Below the pieces are notes generated by a model. That model searched no databases, had not been told where the DNA came from, and worked only from the letters and a program-made list of their open reading frames with translations. The position numbers and the translations under genes were made by a program. From positions 469,187 to 533,186 of the forward strand of contig NZ_KZ614147.1 in the NCBI RefSeq assembly GCF_002886185.1: a stretch of DNA of 64,000 nt, written 5' to 3'. The DNA is from Salipaludibacillus neizhouensis. Lineage in GTDB: Bacteria > Bacillota > Bacilli > Bacillales > Salisediminibacteriaceae. Position 1 is the first letter of the stretch, and each line of letters opens with the position of its first letter. Of the stretch, positions 45,983-54,895 are shown one piece after another.

Positions 45983-46936
45983 ATGAAAGATGTGATTACT
46001 ATAGGTGATGCAATGATCACATTCAATCCTAGTATGAAAGGACCAATGAAATATGTTCAGTCCTTTGATAGAAAAGTTGGTGGAGCGGAATTAAACTTTG
46101 CCATCGGATGTGCACGTCTAGGTTTAAATACGGGGTGGATAAGTCGATTAGGAAATGACGAATTCGGAAAATATATCTTGAATTTTGTTCGAGGGGAAGG
46201 AATCGATGTCTCTGAAGTAGGACTTGAAGTTGGGTATCCGACTTCGTTAAATTTCAAAGAGATTATGGAGGACGGAAGTGGTAGAACATTCTATTATCGA
46301 AACCAATCTCCGACTACTACTTTGACTGAAGATGCTCTGGAGGAAACTTATTTTAAAGATTCCAAAGTACTTCATATCACAGGTGTTTTTCCGGCAATAG
46401 ATAGTGATAAAAATATTGGTGTTATAAAAAGAGCTATCGCAATCGCAAAAAAACAAGGATTATTGATTTCTTTTGATCCAAATATTCGTTTGAAATTATG
46501 GAGCAAGGCTGATGCAAAAAAGGCGATTGCTGAATTTTTACCGGATGTTGATATTTTGTTGACTGGAGTTGATGAGGCTGAAATATTACTAGGCGTTAGT
46601 GAACCTAAAGAAATTATTGAGAAAAGTAAAGCATTAGGAATCCGATATATTGCCATAAAACAAGGTGACAAAGGGTCGATTGGTTACTTTGATGGTGAAT
46701 TTATAGAAGCACCTTCAGTGAAACCAAAAAAAGTCGTAGATACTGTTGGGGCAGGAGATGGATTTGATGCAGGATTTATATATGGTGTACTGCATCAATG
46801 GTCACTAAGAAAGACATTAGAATTTGCCAATACGATTGGATCCATGGTTGTCAGCGTTTCAGGAGACAACGAGGGTTTACCTTATTTAGAAGATGTTTTG
46901 GTTCAGTTAGGTGAAAAGGATTCTATTGAAAGGTAA
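45983..46936 (+). CDS. PfkB-family sugar kinase, 2-keto-3-deoxygluconate kinase-like
   Basis: 317 residues of the ribokinase fold. N-terminal VGGAELNFAIGCARLGLNTG and C-terminal PfkB signature DTVGAGDGFDAGFI with the catalytic Asp. It resembles KdgK, which phosphorylates KDG to KDPG. Since the matching aldolase downstream is decayed, the present substrate may be another hexulose or keto-acid. GGAGGAATAG is before the ATG. The next gene follows after nine bases. Confidence 0.85.
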   Translation: MKDVITIGDAMITFNPSMKGPMKYVQSFDRKVGGAELNFAIGCARLGLNTGWISRLGNDEFGKYILNFVRGEGIDVSEVGLEVGYPTSLNFKEIMEDGSGRTFYYRNQSPTTTLTEDALEETYFKDSKVLHITGVFPAIDSDKNIGVIKRAIAIAKKQGLLISFDPNIRLKLWSKADAKKAIAEFLPDVDILLTGVDEAEILLGVSEPKEIIEKSKALGIRYIAIKQGDKGSIGYFDGEFIEAPSVKPKKVVDTVGAGDGFDAGFIYGVLHQWSLRKTLEFANTIGSMVVSVSGDNEGLPYLEDVLVQLGEKDSIER

Positions 46937-46945
46937 GGTGAAGTA

Positions 46946-47566
46946 ATGAAACTTCAAGTAGCTCTTGATCGATTAGAAAGAGATGAGTGTTTTGAATTAT
47001 TAGAAGAAACAAAAGCGAGTGTTGATTGGATTGAAGTTGGAACCGGGGTCATTAAGGAATTCGGAATGGCAATCGTTCGTGAAATAAAAGTTTCCTACCC
47101 AAGTCATACGATTGTAGCTGATATGAAAACATGTGATGCAGGTAAACATGAAGCAAAACAAGCGTTTGAAGCAGGAGCAGACATTGTGACAGTAATGGCA
47201 TTTTCCGCAGATCAAACGATAAAAGATACGCTGAACGTCGCCCAACAGTATAACAAAAGAATTATGATCGATTTACTTGGTGTTACGGACAAAAAACGAA
47301 TAGTAGAACTTGAAAACCTAGGTGTAGATTTAGTTAGTCTTCATTTTGGAAAAGACATGCAACAAGAAAAAGAGATGTCGACTAATTTATTTGATTTAGT
47401 CAACGAAGCTTCGAATTTTGAAGTAGCTGTTGCAGGTGGAATAAACGAGCATTCATTACCGGATATAGTAAAACATAACCCTAATATTGTCATCGTTGGA
47501 AGTGCTATTACTAGTGCGGACAATCCAAAAGATGTGAGTTTGAAATTGAAAGGAATGATCAATTAA
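46946..47566 (+). CDS. hxlA: Hexulose-6-phosphate synthase / keto-gulonate-phosphate decarboxylase family protein
   Basis: 206 residues, a compact TIM barrel of the orotidine-decarboxylase suprafamily. Active-site residues D8, E30 and the D59-M-K61-T-C-D64 triad are present, and the phosphate site lies in VAVAGGINEHS and IVIVGSAITSADNP. The family includes HxlA (ribulose 5-phosphate plus formaldehyde to hexulose 6-phosphate, reversible) and UlaD (decarboxylation of 3-keto-L-gulonate 6-phosphate). The HxlB-like neighbour one base later favours HxlA, but the sugar-operon context leaves a decarboxylase open. Confidence 0.82.
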   Translation: MKLQVALDRLERDECFELLEETKASVDWIEVGTGVIKEFGMAIVREIKVSYPSHTIVADMKTCDAGKHEAKQAFEAGADIVTVMAFSADQTIKDTLNVAQQYNKRIMIDLLGVTDKKRIVELENLGVDLVSLHFGKDMQQEKEMSTNLFDLVNEASNFEVAVAGGINEHSLPDIVKHNPNIVIVGSAITSADNPKDVSLKLKGMIN

Positions 47567-47567
47567 A

Positions 47568-48125
47568 ATGAAAAAAGTTGTGGAGACGGTTGCTAAAGAA
47601 ATATCAACAGTTTTAGCTAAGGTAGATGAAAAGGAATCAAAATTATTAGGTGATGAAATTATAAACGCGAAGCGAATCTTTATAAGTGGAGAAGGACGCT
47701 CAGGACTTATGGGGAAGGCAATTGCAATGCGTCTCATGCATGGAGGATTCCATGTTTATGTAACAGGTGAAACAATCACTCCGAGTATTGAAAAAGATGA
47801 TTTATTAATCATAATCTCTGGTTCAGGATCTACAAACTCAAGTTTACAACTAGGAACGACTGCTAAGAAAGCGGGGGCAAGAATTTTCTTAGTGACGACG
47901 AATCGGGAGTCTAAGATTGCTGTAATAAGCGATGGTGTACTAATCATTCCTGCTGCTACTAAACATAGAAGACCTGAAGAACCAGAAACGATTCAACCGC
48001 TGGGGAATCAATTCGATCAATCGGTTCATCTTCTTCTTGATGCCATCGTGATCTTCATTACACAAACGGATGATAAAGAATCAATAAATGAAAAAATGAC
48101 TAATCGGCACGCAAACTTGGAGTAA
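47568..48125 (+). CDS. hxlB: 6-phospho-3-hexuloisomerase (HxlB-like SIS protein)
   Basis: 185 residues with a single SIS domain: SGEGRSGLMGKAIAMRLMHG, then VTGETITPSIEKDDLLIIIS with the SGSGSTNSS phosphate loop. It isomerises hexulose 6-phosphate and fructose 6-phosphate. The histidine of RLMHGGF is kept, while the C-terminal motif usually seen as FEQ reads FDQS here. It is translationally coupled to hxlA. With hxlA it can run as a formaldehyde-fixing pair or, in reverse, to supply ribulose 5-phosphate. Confidence 0.85.
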   Translation: MKKVVETVAKEISTVLAKVDEKESKLLGDEIINAKRIFISGEGRSGLMGKAIAMRLMHGGFHVYVTGETITPSIEKDDLLIIISGSGSTNSSLQLGTTAKKAGARIFLVTTNRESKIAVISDGVLIIPAATKHRRPEEPETIQPLGNQFDQSVHLLLDAIVIFITQTDDKESINEKMTNRHANLE

Positions 48126-48146
48126 TAAAAAAGTAGGTGAATTTTT

Positions 48147-48442
48147 GTGGAAGTTATCAATAAACTGCAAAAGTCTACTCTAGTAGTAGTTATACGGTAG
48201 CGAATTCGGTAAACACTTTACAAATTGAAAGCGCTCTATTAGAAGGTGGGAATTCGGTGATTAGAAAATTACAGCAGAGACGCCTAAAATAATGGTACAG
48301 AATATGCATTAAAGGTGGTGAGGCTATATCGGTATAGAGAGTAATTTAGTCAATCCAAAAAAGTTGCTATGCTAAGCAAGCTAATTATAAATCCTTAACA
48401 AAGGATGAAACACACTATGTAGAAAAGGTAAATGAAATTTGA
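48147..48442 (+). pseudogene. Decayed KDPG aldolase (eda/kdgA) remnant
   Basis: From GTG 48147, behind AGGTG, the reading is VEVINKLQKSTLVVVIR, then a stop. One frame over it continues ANSVNTLQIESALLEGG, and then ITAETPKIMVQNM in another frame. After a large internal deletion the C-terminus appears as GIESNLVNPKK and QANYKSLTKDETHYVEKVNE. These pieces align in order with the start and end of KDPG/KHG aldolases; the central part with the Schiff-base lysine is gone. Only about 296 bases remain of the expected 630 or so. It lies at the spot in the operon where a KdgK partner would be expected. Confidence 0.82.
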
Positions 48443-48493
48443 ATTAGAACTTTGAGTGATTTTAAAAAAAGAATGAAGAGGGGCGTATTAATC

Positions 48494-49555
48494 ATGAAAA
48501 AACATTTTACACTATGGTCATTTGTACTTCTAATATCAGTATTTATGTTAGCGGCTTGTGGTAACGAGGAAAGTGGAGAAGAATCAAACTCAGAAGATGG
48601 TAATCAAGGTACTTCTGCGAATGAAGAAGAATCTATTAAGATCGTTGCTGCGCACAATCAGACTTCACCTGAAAATCCATATCAAGATGGTTTACTAGAA
48701 TTTAAAGAAGTGGCAGAGAGTAAATCTAACGGAAGCATTGAGGTTGAAGTTCACGCAGGTACACTAGGAACAAGTGAGTCGGAACTAGTTGAAAGTTTGC
48801 AGTTAGGTGGGGCTGATGTTGTGTTGGTTTCTCCAGGATTTATGAGCAGTACAGGAATAAGAGAAATTGATTTGTTTGCACTTCCATATTTATTTGAAAG
48901 TTATGAACACTGGGAAGAAGCGGTTGATGGAGAAGTTGGCGATGAAATTGCAAATATTATCCTAGAGGAGTCCGATAACAAATTTAAATTAATGGGTTAC
49001 TGGTCAGCCGGTGTACGTCACTATTATGGTAAAGAACCTATCCAGTCCATTGACGATTTACAGGGAATGACAATTCGTACTCAAACATCAGGTGTCGTTG
49101 CAGATTTTTGGCAGCAAGTTGGGGCAGTGCCTACAGATGTTGCTTGGGGAGAGTTGTACCAGGCTTTACAACAGAATGTTGTTGACAGTGCAGAAAATGC
49201 GTACCCTTATTTCGTTCAGGAGAATCATCATCAAACGGACAATGGAAAATACACATCTGAAACTGCACATGATTTCACTACAAGATTTTTATTAATTAAT
49301 AATGAAAAGTTTGAATCATACTCTGAAGAACAACAAAATATTGTTCTAGAAGCAGCTGCAGCTTCTGTTGAGGCTGAGAGACAAGCCCTATATGACCAAG
49401 AAGAGGAATCTAAACAAACACTATTGGATGATGGCGCAGAGGTGAATGAAATAGATACAGCACCATTTATTGATATAGCAGTACCTTTACAAGATGAAGT
49501 AGCAGAAGAGATCGGTGTAGCGCATCTTTTAGAGCAGATAAGAGAGCAACGGTAA
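48494..49555 (+). CDS. dctP: TRAP transporter solute-binding protein DctP
   Basis: 353 residues from ATG 48494 (GAGGGG upstream; an earlier in-frame ATG gives no signal peptide at the start). Lipoprotein signal with lipobox MLAAC, an acidic linker, then a DctP domain (ALPYLFESYEHWEEAVDG, GYWSAGVRHYYGKEPIQSID, GMTIRTQTSGVVADFWQQVG). The arginine in MTIRTQ is the conserved carboxylate-binding residue of TRAP proteins, so the ligand is probably a sugar acid or other organic acid. Confidence 0.92.
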   Translation: MKKHFTLWSFVLLISVFMLAACGNEESGEESNSEDGNQGTSANEEESIKIVAAHNQTSPENPYQDGLLEFKEVAESKSNGSIEVEVHAGTLGTSESELVESLQLGGADVVLVSPGFMSSTGIREIDLFALPYLFESYEHWEEAVDGEVGDEIANIILEESDNKFKLMGYWSAGVRHYYGKEPIQSIDDLQGMTIRTQTSGVVADFWQQVGAVPTDVAWGELYQALQQNVVDSAENAYPYFVQENHHQTDNGKYTSETAHDFTTRFLLINNEKFESYSEEQQNIVLEAAAASVEAERQALYDQEEESKQTLLDDGAEVNEIDTAPFIDIAVPLQDEVAEEIGVAHLLEQIREQR

Positions 49556-49584
49556 AAAAGCTAATTGAAGAATTAGAGTATAAA

Positions 49585-49632
49585 ATAGGGGGAATAAAAA
49601 GTTAAATATTTATCTTTTCCCCCTATATATTT
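49585..49632 (+). terminator. Attenuating hairpin after dctP
   Basis: ATAGGGGGAA and TTCCCCCTAT pair perfectly with a 22-base loop; ATATATTTT follows. Partial termination would favour the binding protein over the membrane subunits. Confidence 0.7.
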
Positions 49633-49736
49633 TAAAATTGCAGATTAGATTTCAGTTATATTAAATCATCTTTTGGTACTCAATTAAGTAAGCTTTAAAT
49701 TTAGAGTCTATTTGCAGAAGGGAAGAGGGAAGTGAA

Positions 49737-50222
49737 ATGAAAAAGATCGTAAAACTACTCGAAAAAGTTCAGCTTTCGATAGGTGTCATTATGCTCAGTA
49801 TCTTTTTCTTAGCAGTGATTATTCAAGTGGCCACAAGATATTTAGGAGTCTCTGTAATTTGGACAGGAGAAGTGGCGAACTATTCGTTTATCTGGTCGAT
49901 CTTCATGGGGACGGCAGTGATGATTAATCGGAAAGAGCATTTTAAATTTGATTTACTCTATAAAAAATTAACAGGAAAAATGAGATCGTCGTTAAGTATT
50001 TTCAATGATAGTATCCTCTTTCTATTCAGCTTAGCGATTCTATTTTACGGGGTTGCTGCTACAGATAACTTTTGGAATTACAATTGGGTATCCTTACCAT
50101 TTATGAAAATGGGATACGTATGGTTATCTGTTCCAGTTATGGGGTTAACAATGATGATTTATTTAGCTTCGCACATTATTTACGATATGAAAGGCTTTAA
50201 TAGAGAGGAGGCAAACAAATGA
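49737..50222 (+). CDS. dctQ: TRAP transporter small membrane subunit DctQ
   Basis: 161 residues with four membrane helices and the family motif IQVATRYLGVSVIWTGEVAN. It works with DctM and DctP for Na+-coupled uptake. The stop overlaps the dctM start (ATGA). GGGAAG precedes the ATG. Confidence 0.92.
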   Translation: MKKIVKLLEKVQLSIGVIMLSIFFLAVIIQVATRYLGVSVIWTGEVANYSFIWSIFMGTAVMINRKEHFKFDLLYKKLTGKMRSSLSIFNDSILFLFSLAILFYGVAATDNFWNYNWVSLPFMKMGYVWLSVPVMGLTMMIYLASHIIYDMKGFNREEANK

Positions 50223-51484
50223 TTGGTGGAATATTAATTGCAACTTTTATAATTCTTATGTTCATCGGTGTACCTATTGCGTTTGTAATCGGGATTGTAT
50301 CATTTATTGGTATATTTAATATTCCTTATATACCAGAAGTTACTGTTCCGGTAAGTATGCTTAATGGGTTAAATTCATTTGTTCTCCTCGCTGTTCCATT
50401 GTTTATTCTAACAGCAAATATAATGAATTCAGGTGAGATTTCTCAGAAATTGATTGATTTTGCCCTTTCCATTGTTGGACATATTCGAGGTGGATTAGCG
50501 CATGCGAATATCCTTGTATCAATGATGTTTGCTGGGGTATCAGGTGCTTCTCAGGCAGATACTGCTGGTGTAGGTAAAGTGCTTATTCCAAATATGAAAA
50601 AACAAGGGTATGATACGAAAACAGCTGTTGCCCTTACAGCAGCATCTTCAACGATAGGTGTTATTATTCCACCAAGTATTCCTATGATTATATTTGCAGG
50701 CTTAACGAATGTTTCTGTCGGAGCATTATTCCTTGCAGGACTTATACCGGGTGTAGCAATTGGTCTAGGAATGATGATCTTTGTTTTTATCCTTTCGATT
50801 AAAAGAGGGTATCCTAAAAACCAAAGAGCATCCTTGAAAAAATTCTTAAAACTGTTTTTGGAGTCTATACCTGCTCTTCTAACCCCAGTAATTTTAATAG
50901 GTGGAATTATAACAGGAATCTTTACGGCAACAGAAGCAGCAGCATTCGCTTCAATTTATACACTACTTATTTGTATGTTCATCTATAAAACACTGAAGAT
51001 CCGAGATTTATATGGAATTTTAGTGGACACATTAACATTAAGTTCATTGTCACTTTTTGCTTTAGCCGCGGCTAGTGCATTAGGAGAATTGATGAGTTAT
51101 TACCAACTATCCCTAATAGCAGGCGAATTTTTCACTAATAATATATCAAGTAAATGGATTTTTATTATCATCGTTATCCTTTTCTTCTTGTTTATTGGTA
51201 CATTTATGGATGCTATTCCAGCGATGATCTTATTTATTCCAGTTATTTTACCAATCGCTTTGCAATTTGGTATTGATCCAGTTCTTCTAGGAATGGTTAC
51301 GATCATCTCTTTAGCAATAGGATTAGTAACACCGCCATATGGATTGTGTCTGTTATTAGCAGCAAAAATAGGAAATTTATCAATAGAAAAGTCATTTACC
51401 GCTGTTGTTCCGTATATACTCATTGTTCTCATTGTACTAACTTTGGTAGTACTATTTCCCGATGTTATGCTATTTGCAAAATAA
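50219..51484 (+). CDS. dctM: TRAP transporter large membrane subunit DctM
   Basis: 421 residues with about twelve membrane helices. Family hallmarks include IPYIPEVTVP near the start, SMMFAGVSGASQADTAGVGK, TAASSTIGVIIPPSIPMI and LGMVTIISLAIGLVTPPYGL. Sodium-driven symporter channel of the TRAP system. Followed after 30 bases by the cupin gene in the same operon. Confidence 0.94.
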   Translation: MIGGILIATFIILMFIGVPIAFVIGIVSFIGIFNIPYIPEVTVPVSMLNGLNSFVLLAVPLFILTANIMNSGEISQKLIDFALSIVGHIRGGLAHANILVSMMFAGVSGASQADTAGVGKVLIPNMKKQGYDTKTAVALTAASSTIGVIIPPSIPMIIFAGLTNVSVGALFLAGLIPGVAIGLGMMIFVFILSIKRGYPKNQRASLKKFLKLFLESIPALLTPVILIGGIITGIFTATEAAAFASIYTLLICMFIYKTLKIRDLYGILVDTLTLSSLSLFALAAASALGELMSYYQLSLIAGEFFTNNISSKWIFIIIVILFFLFIGTFMDAIPAMILFIPVILPIALQFGIDPVLLGMVTIISLAIGLVTPPYGLCLLLAAKIGNLSIEKSFTAVVPYILIVLIVLTLVVLFPDVMLFAK

Positions 51485-51514
51485 AAAATCTCAGTTGGAA
51501 AGGAATTAATCGTT

Positions 51515-51793
51515 ATGGTAAAAAGAGAAGTATTAAGTTCAGAAGGATCTTTAATGGTTGTTAAAGTTCAAATAAAAAAAGGCTTTGAAGGAGATACGGA
51601 TCAACATCCAGAAGAGCAACTAAGCTATATAGAAAAAGGTCAAGTTGAGTTTGAGGTAAGTGGGAAAAAAAACATCTTAAGTGCAAGTGAGACTCAGTAT
51701 ATTCCTTCCAATGAGAAGCATCGTGTAAGAGTAATAGAGGATTGTGTAATTATAGATATCTTTACACCAATTCGTCAGGATCTCTTAAAATAG
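51515..51793 (+). CDS. kdgF: KdgF-like cupin
   Basis: 92 residues forming one cupin barrel. The metal-site region DQHPEEQLSYIEKGQVEFEV and the late SNEKHRVRVIEDCVIIDIFT fit KdgF, a protein that opens 4,5-unsaturated monouronates from pectin and alginate to their linear keto forms. The likely metal ligands are H30-like His, the Gln/Glu pair and the second-motif His. Its presence is the best hint that the imported compound is an unsaturated uronate. GGAAAGGA is upstream. Confidence 0.78.
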   Translation: MVKREVLSSEGSLMVVKVQIKKGFEGDTDQHPEEQLSYIEKGQVEFEVSGKKNILSASETQYIPSNEKHRVRVIEDCVIIDIFTPIRQDLLK

Positions 51794-51810
51794 AATCCGA
51801 GGTGAACATG

Positions 51811-52491
51811 ATGTTAGAACCAGTCGAGGAAATGAAAAAGAAAGCAGGAGAGAAAGCTGTTGAGTATATTGAGGATGGAATGACTTTAGGACTGGGGTCA
51901 GGATCCACCGTTTACTGGACGATAAAAAAAATTGGCAATCTTGTTCAGCAAGGGATGAATGTCAAAGGAATTCCGACCTCTTTACGAACGCAACGTTGGG
52001 CAAAAGAGTTTGGTATCCCTTTGACTAATTTCTCAGATGTCGAATTGCTGGATGTAACAATTGATGGAGCTGATGAGTTCACCTCTCAACTAGATTTATT
52101 AAAGGGAGGAGGAGGATCACTTGTCAGAGAAAAAATGGTCGCCGAAGCTTCCTCTAAAGTCATTATTGTAGTAGATAAAGCGAAGAAAGTCGAAACCTTA
52201 GGTAAGCGCCCAGTACCTGTTGAAGTGATTCCTTTTGGTTGGGAAAGGACTGCAAAGAAAATTAGGCGCATTCATGGGATTCCTCAATTAAGAAAAATAA
52301 GTGAGAGTGATATCTTCATTTCCGATAATGGGAATTATATATTTGACTGTGAGTTCAATTCTATAACTAATCCAGAGTATCTGCACAAGCAATTAAAAAG
52401 TATGTGTGGTGTTGTGGAAACTGGATTATTTATTAATATGGCTGATATCATATTGATAGGTGAAGAAGCTCACGTATCCCACATTCGATAA
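51811..52491 (+). CDS. rpiA: Ribose-5-phosphate isomerase A
   Basis: 226 residues from ATG 51811; GAGGTGA is six bases before it (ATG 51808 is also possible). Conserved RpiA loops: LGSGSTVYWTI, TIDGADEF with catalytic Asp residues, and KGGGGSLVREKMVA with the catalytic Glu and Lys. It interconverts ribose 5-phosphate and ribulose 5-phosphate. As the last gene of a sugar operon with hxlAB, it suggests that the pathway feeds the pentose phosphate pool. Confidence 0.92.
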   Translation: MLEPVEEMKKKAGEKAVEYIEDGMTLGLGSGSTVYWTIKKIGNLVQQGMNVKGIPTSLRTQRWAKEFGIPLTNFSDVELLDVTIDGADEFTSQLDLLKGGGGSLVREKMVAEASSKVIIVVDKAKKVETLGKRPVPVEVIPFGWERTAKKIRRIHGIPQLRKISESDIFISDNGNYIFDCEFNSITNPEYLHKQLKSMCGVVETGLFINMADIILIGEEAHVSHIR

Positions 52492-52525
52492 TATCTAGAG
52501 ACGTTGTACCACGTAATTAGACAAG

Positions 52526-52563
52526 ACAGATCATGGACCTATTTGGTTATGATCTGTTTTTTT
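52526..52563 (+). terminator. Operon terminator after rpiA
   Basis: ACAGATCAT and ATGATCTGT form a perfect stem with a 14-base loop and a T7 tail. Confidence 0.9.
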
Positions 52564-52732
52564 ACCTTTTTGGACATCCTCTTATAGGGGAAATAGCTAT
52601 TATTTACCTACCAAGGGTCGATATGTTTGGATTTTAAGATATAATGGAATTAGTCGGATTTTTTGAATATGATATTTCTTTGAGAGAATCCTATATAGAA
52701 GTCGGATAATATATTATAAATGAGGTTAATAC

Positions 52733-54169
52733 ATGAGTTTTACGAATTATAATGTAAGCGAAGAAATAACAAGGGCACTGAACGTGTTAAAATATAAAAC
52801 CCCAACCGAGGTTCAAAAGGAAGTTATCCCGAGAGCGATGGAGAATCAAGATCTTGTTGTGAAGTCTCAGACAGGAACCGGGAAAACAGCAGCCTTTGGA
52901 ATTCCAATTACTGAAATGATCGCATGGGAAGAGAAAAAGCCACAAGCGTTAATTCTTACACCTACTAGGGAGCTTGCTGTCCAAGTCCGTGACGACATTA
53001 CGAATATTGGCAGATTTAAACGTATTAAAGCGATGGCGGTTTATGGAAAAGAACCTTTTGCGAAACAAAAAGAGGAATTACAGCAAAAAACGCATGTCGT
53101 TGTTGGAACACCAGGACGAGTGATGGATCATATCGAGCGTGGGACATTGGAGTTAGACCAAGTAAAGTATCTCGTAATTGATGAAGCAGACGAAATGCTC
53201 AATATGGGTTTTATTGAGAAGGTTGAGACGATCCTGCAAGCACTCCCGGAAAACAGAGTTACGATGGTTTTTTCAGCAACGTTGCCGAGAGATGTCGAAG
53301 CGCTTTGTTTTAAATATATGGATAATCCTCATCAAATTGAGGTGGCCTCAACCGGAATCACAACCGACACCATTGAACACCGTTTACTCGAGGTGAGGGA
53401 AGAAGGAAAGATCGCTACACTCAAGGACCTTACTGTCGTTGAGAATCCGGATAGCTGTATGATCTTTTGTCGGACGAAAGAACACGTCGATACGTTATTT
53501 ACCGAATTGGATGAAGCCAATTATTCTTGCGAAAAACTACACGGAGGATTAGAACAAGAAGACCGATTTGCGGTAATGGAAGGTTTTAAAACAGGAAACT
53601 TCCGTTATCTCATTGCAACAGATGTAGCGGCTAGAGGAATCGACATTGATAATGTGACGTTGATTATTAATTATGATGTTCCAATGGAAAAAGAAGGGTA
53701 TGTCCACCGAACAGGAAGAACAGGCCGTGCCGGGAATAAGGGGAAAGCTATCATGTTTGCAACAAGTCGCGAAGCGAAATATGTGAAAGCTATTGAAAAG
53801 TATATTGGCTTTGAGATTCCGAAAATGGAGGCCCCTAGATACCAGGACGTCGCAAGAGGACAAGCTGCTTTTGATGAAAAAATAAGTGGCCGCCGTGTCG
53901 TAAGAAATAATAAAACAGAACGGATTAATCATGATATTACAAAGATCCACTTCGGTGGCGGTAAAAAGAAAAAAATTCGAGCTGTAGACTTTGTAGGTAC
54001 TATTGCAAAAATACCGGGTGTTTCTGCGGATGACATCGGAATCATAACCATCCAGGACACGTTTTCCTATGTGGATATTCTCAACGGAAAAGGTTCATTG
54101 GTTTTAGAAGCCATGGAAACGAGCACGATTAAAGGAAAGAAGCTGAAAGTCAGTACAGCGAAGAAGTAA
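52733..54169 (+). CDS. dbpA: DEAD-box RNA helicase DbpA (YxiN type)
   Basis: 478 residues, the size of Bacillus YxiN. Motif Q region [13 protein letters not shown], motif [36 protein letters not shown]. The C-terminal RNA-binding domain (about 400-478, [20 protein letters not shown]) is the DbpA type that targets the helicase to hairpin 92 of 23S rRNA, so the role is large-subunit assembly. The ribosome site is modest (GAGGTT). Confidence 0.93.
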   Translation: MSFTNYNVSEEITRALNVLKYKTPTEVQKEVIPRAMENQDLVVKSQTGTGKTAAFGIPITEMIAWEEKKPQALILTPTRELAVQVRDDITNIGRFKRIKAMAVYGKEPFAKQKEELQQKTHVVVGTPGRVMDHIERGTLELDQVKYLVIDEADEMLNMGFIEKVETILQALPENRVTMVFSATLPRDVEALCFKYMDNPHQIEVASTGITTDTIEHRLLEVREEGKIATLKDLTVVENPDSCMIFCRTKEHVDTLFTELDEANYSCEKLHGGLEQEDRFAVMEGFKTGNFRYLIATDVAARGIDIDNVTLIINYDVPMEKEGYVHRTGRTGRAGNKGKAIMFATSREAKYVKAIEKYIGFEIPKMEAPRYQDVARGQAAFDEKISGRRVVRNNKTERINHDITKIHFGGGKKKKIRAVDFVGTIAKIPGVSADDIGIITIQDTFSYVDILNGKGSLVLEAMETSTIKGKKLKVSTAKK

Positions 54170-54292
54170 TGAAATCGTAACGGGAGGATTATGGTTTACA
54201 TCATAATTTTCCTGTTTTTTAGTTGACGACTAAAAGTTTTCTGATAAGCTAAATACTATCTATATAAGAGTTTAAACGGGAGGTTCTTTAAA

Positions 54293-54859
54293 ATGAGTGG
54301 AAATATCATTATTTTATCTGGGTACTCGGCTTCTGGGAAAAATACGATTATAAATGCGATGGATAAAAAGCATTTTGATCTTGTCTATCTTCCGTCGGTC
54401 ACAACCAGAAAGGTAAGAAAAGGCGAATCACAAGGGAATCCTTATACATTTGTAACCGAGGAAGAATTCTTGCAGAAGGTCAAGGAAGAAGAATTTATCG
54501 AATATGAAGAAGTACATGGTAATTTTTACGGAACACCAAAGGATACATACAGACAGGAACTAAAAGCAGGGAAAACGATTATCAAGGATATTGATGTGAA
54601 TGGAGCCATTCACTTTAAAGAAGTGTTTGGTGATGCGGTAACGTTAGTTTTTGTTCAACCATCCGATGAAGATGCGTTAAAGGAGAGACTCTTAAAACGC
54701 GGAGACGATGAAAAAGATATCTTGCTTCGTTTAAAACGAGTGGAGTACGAAAAATCGTTGAAAAGTCAGTTTGATTACGTTGTTGTGAATGATGTGATCG
54801 CTGAAGCAGTAAGGGACGTTGAAAATGTTGTGAAAGAAGTGAAAGAGAGAAACGAATAG
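54293..54859 (+). CDS. Guanylate-kinase-like protein
   Basis: 188 residues. P-loop reads GYSASGKNT (residues 10-18) where guanylate kinases have GPSGxGKGT. GMP-site features remain: SVTTRKVRKGES (TTR-x-x-R), EYEEVHGNFYGTPKD and KDIDVNGAIHFKE. The lid region KRGDDEKDILLRLKR is also guanylate-kinase-like. It is probably a second copy, since the housekeeping gmk usually sits beside rpoZ. GGGAGG precedes the ATG. Substrate specificity is uncertain. Confidence 0.82.
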   Translation: MSGNIIILSGYSASGKNTIINAMDKKHFDLVYLPSVTTRKVRKGESQGNPYTFVTEEEFLQKVKEEEFIEYEEVHGNFYGTPKDTYRQELKAGKTIIKDIDVNGAIHFKEVFGDAVTLVFVQPSDEDALKERLLKRGDDEKDILLRLKRVEYEKSLKSQFDYVVVNDVIAEAVRDVENVVKEVKERNE

Positions 54860-54895
54860 AATCAGCTCCATGCAGAAAAGCGAACCCATTAAAGG

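Noticed and set aside
48226-48239. cre-like TGAAAGCGCTCTAT
   Set aside because: It lies inside the former coding sequence of the aldolase relic and has two mismatches at the right end, so it is probably a coding coincidence.
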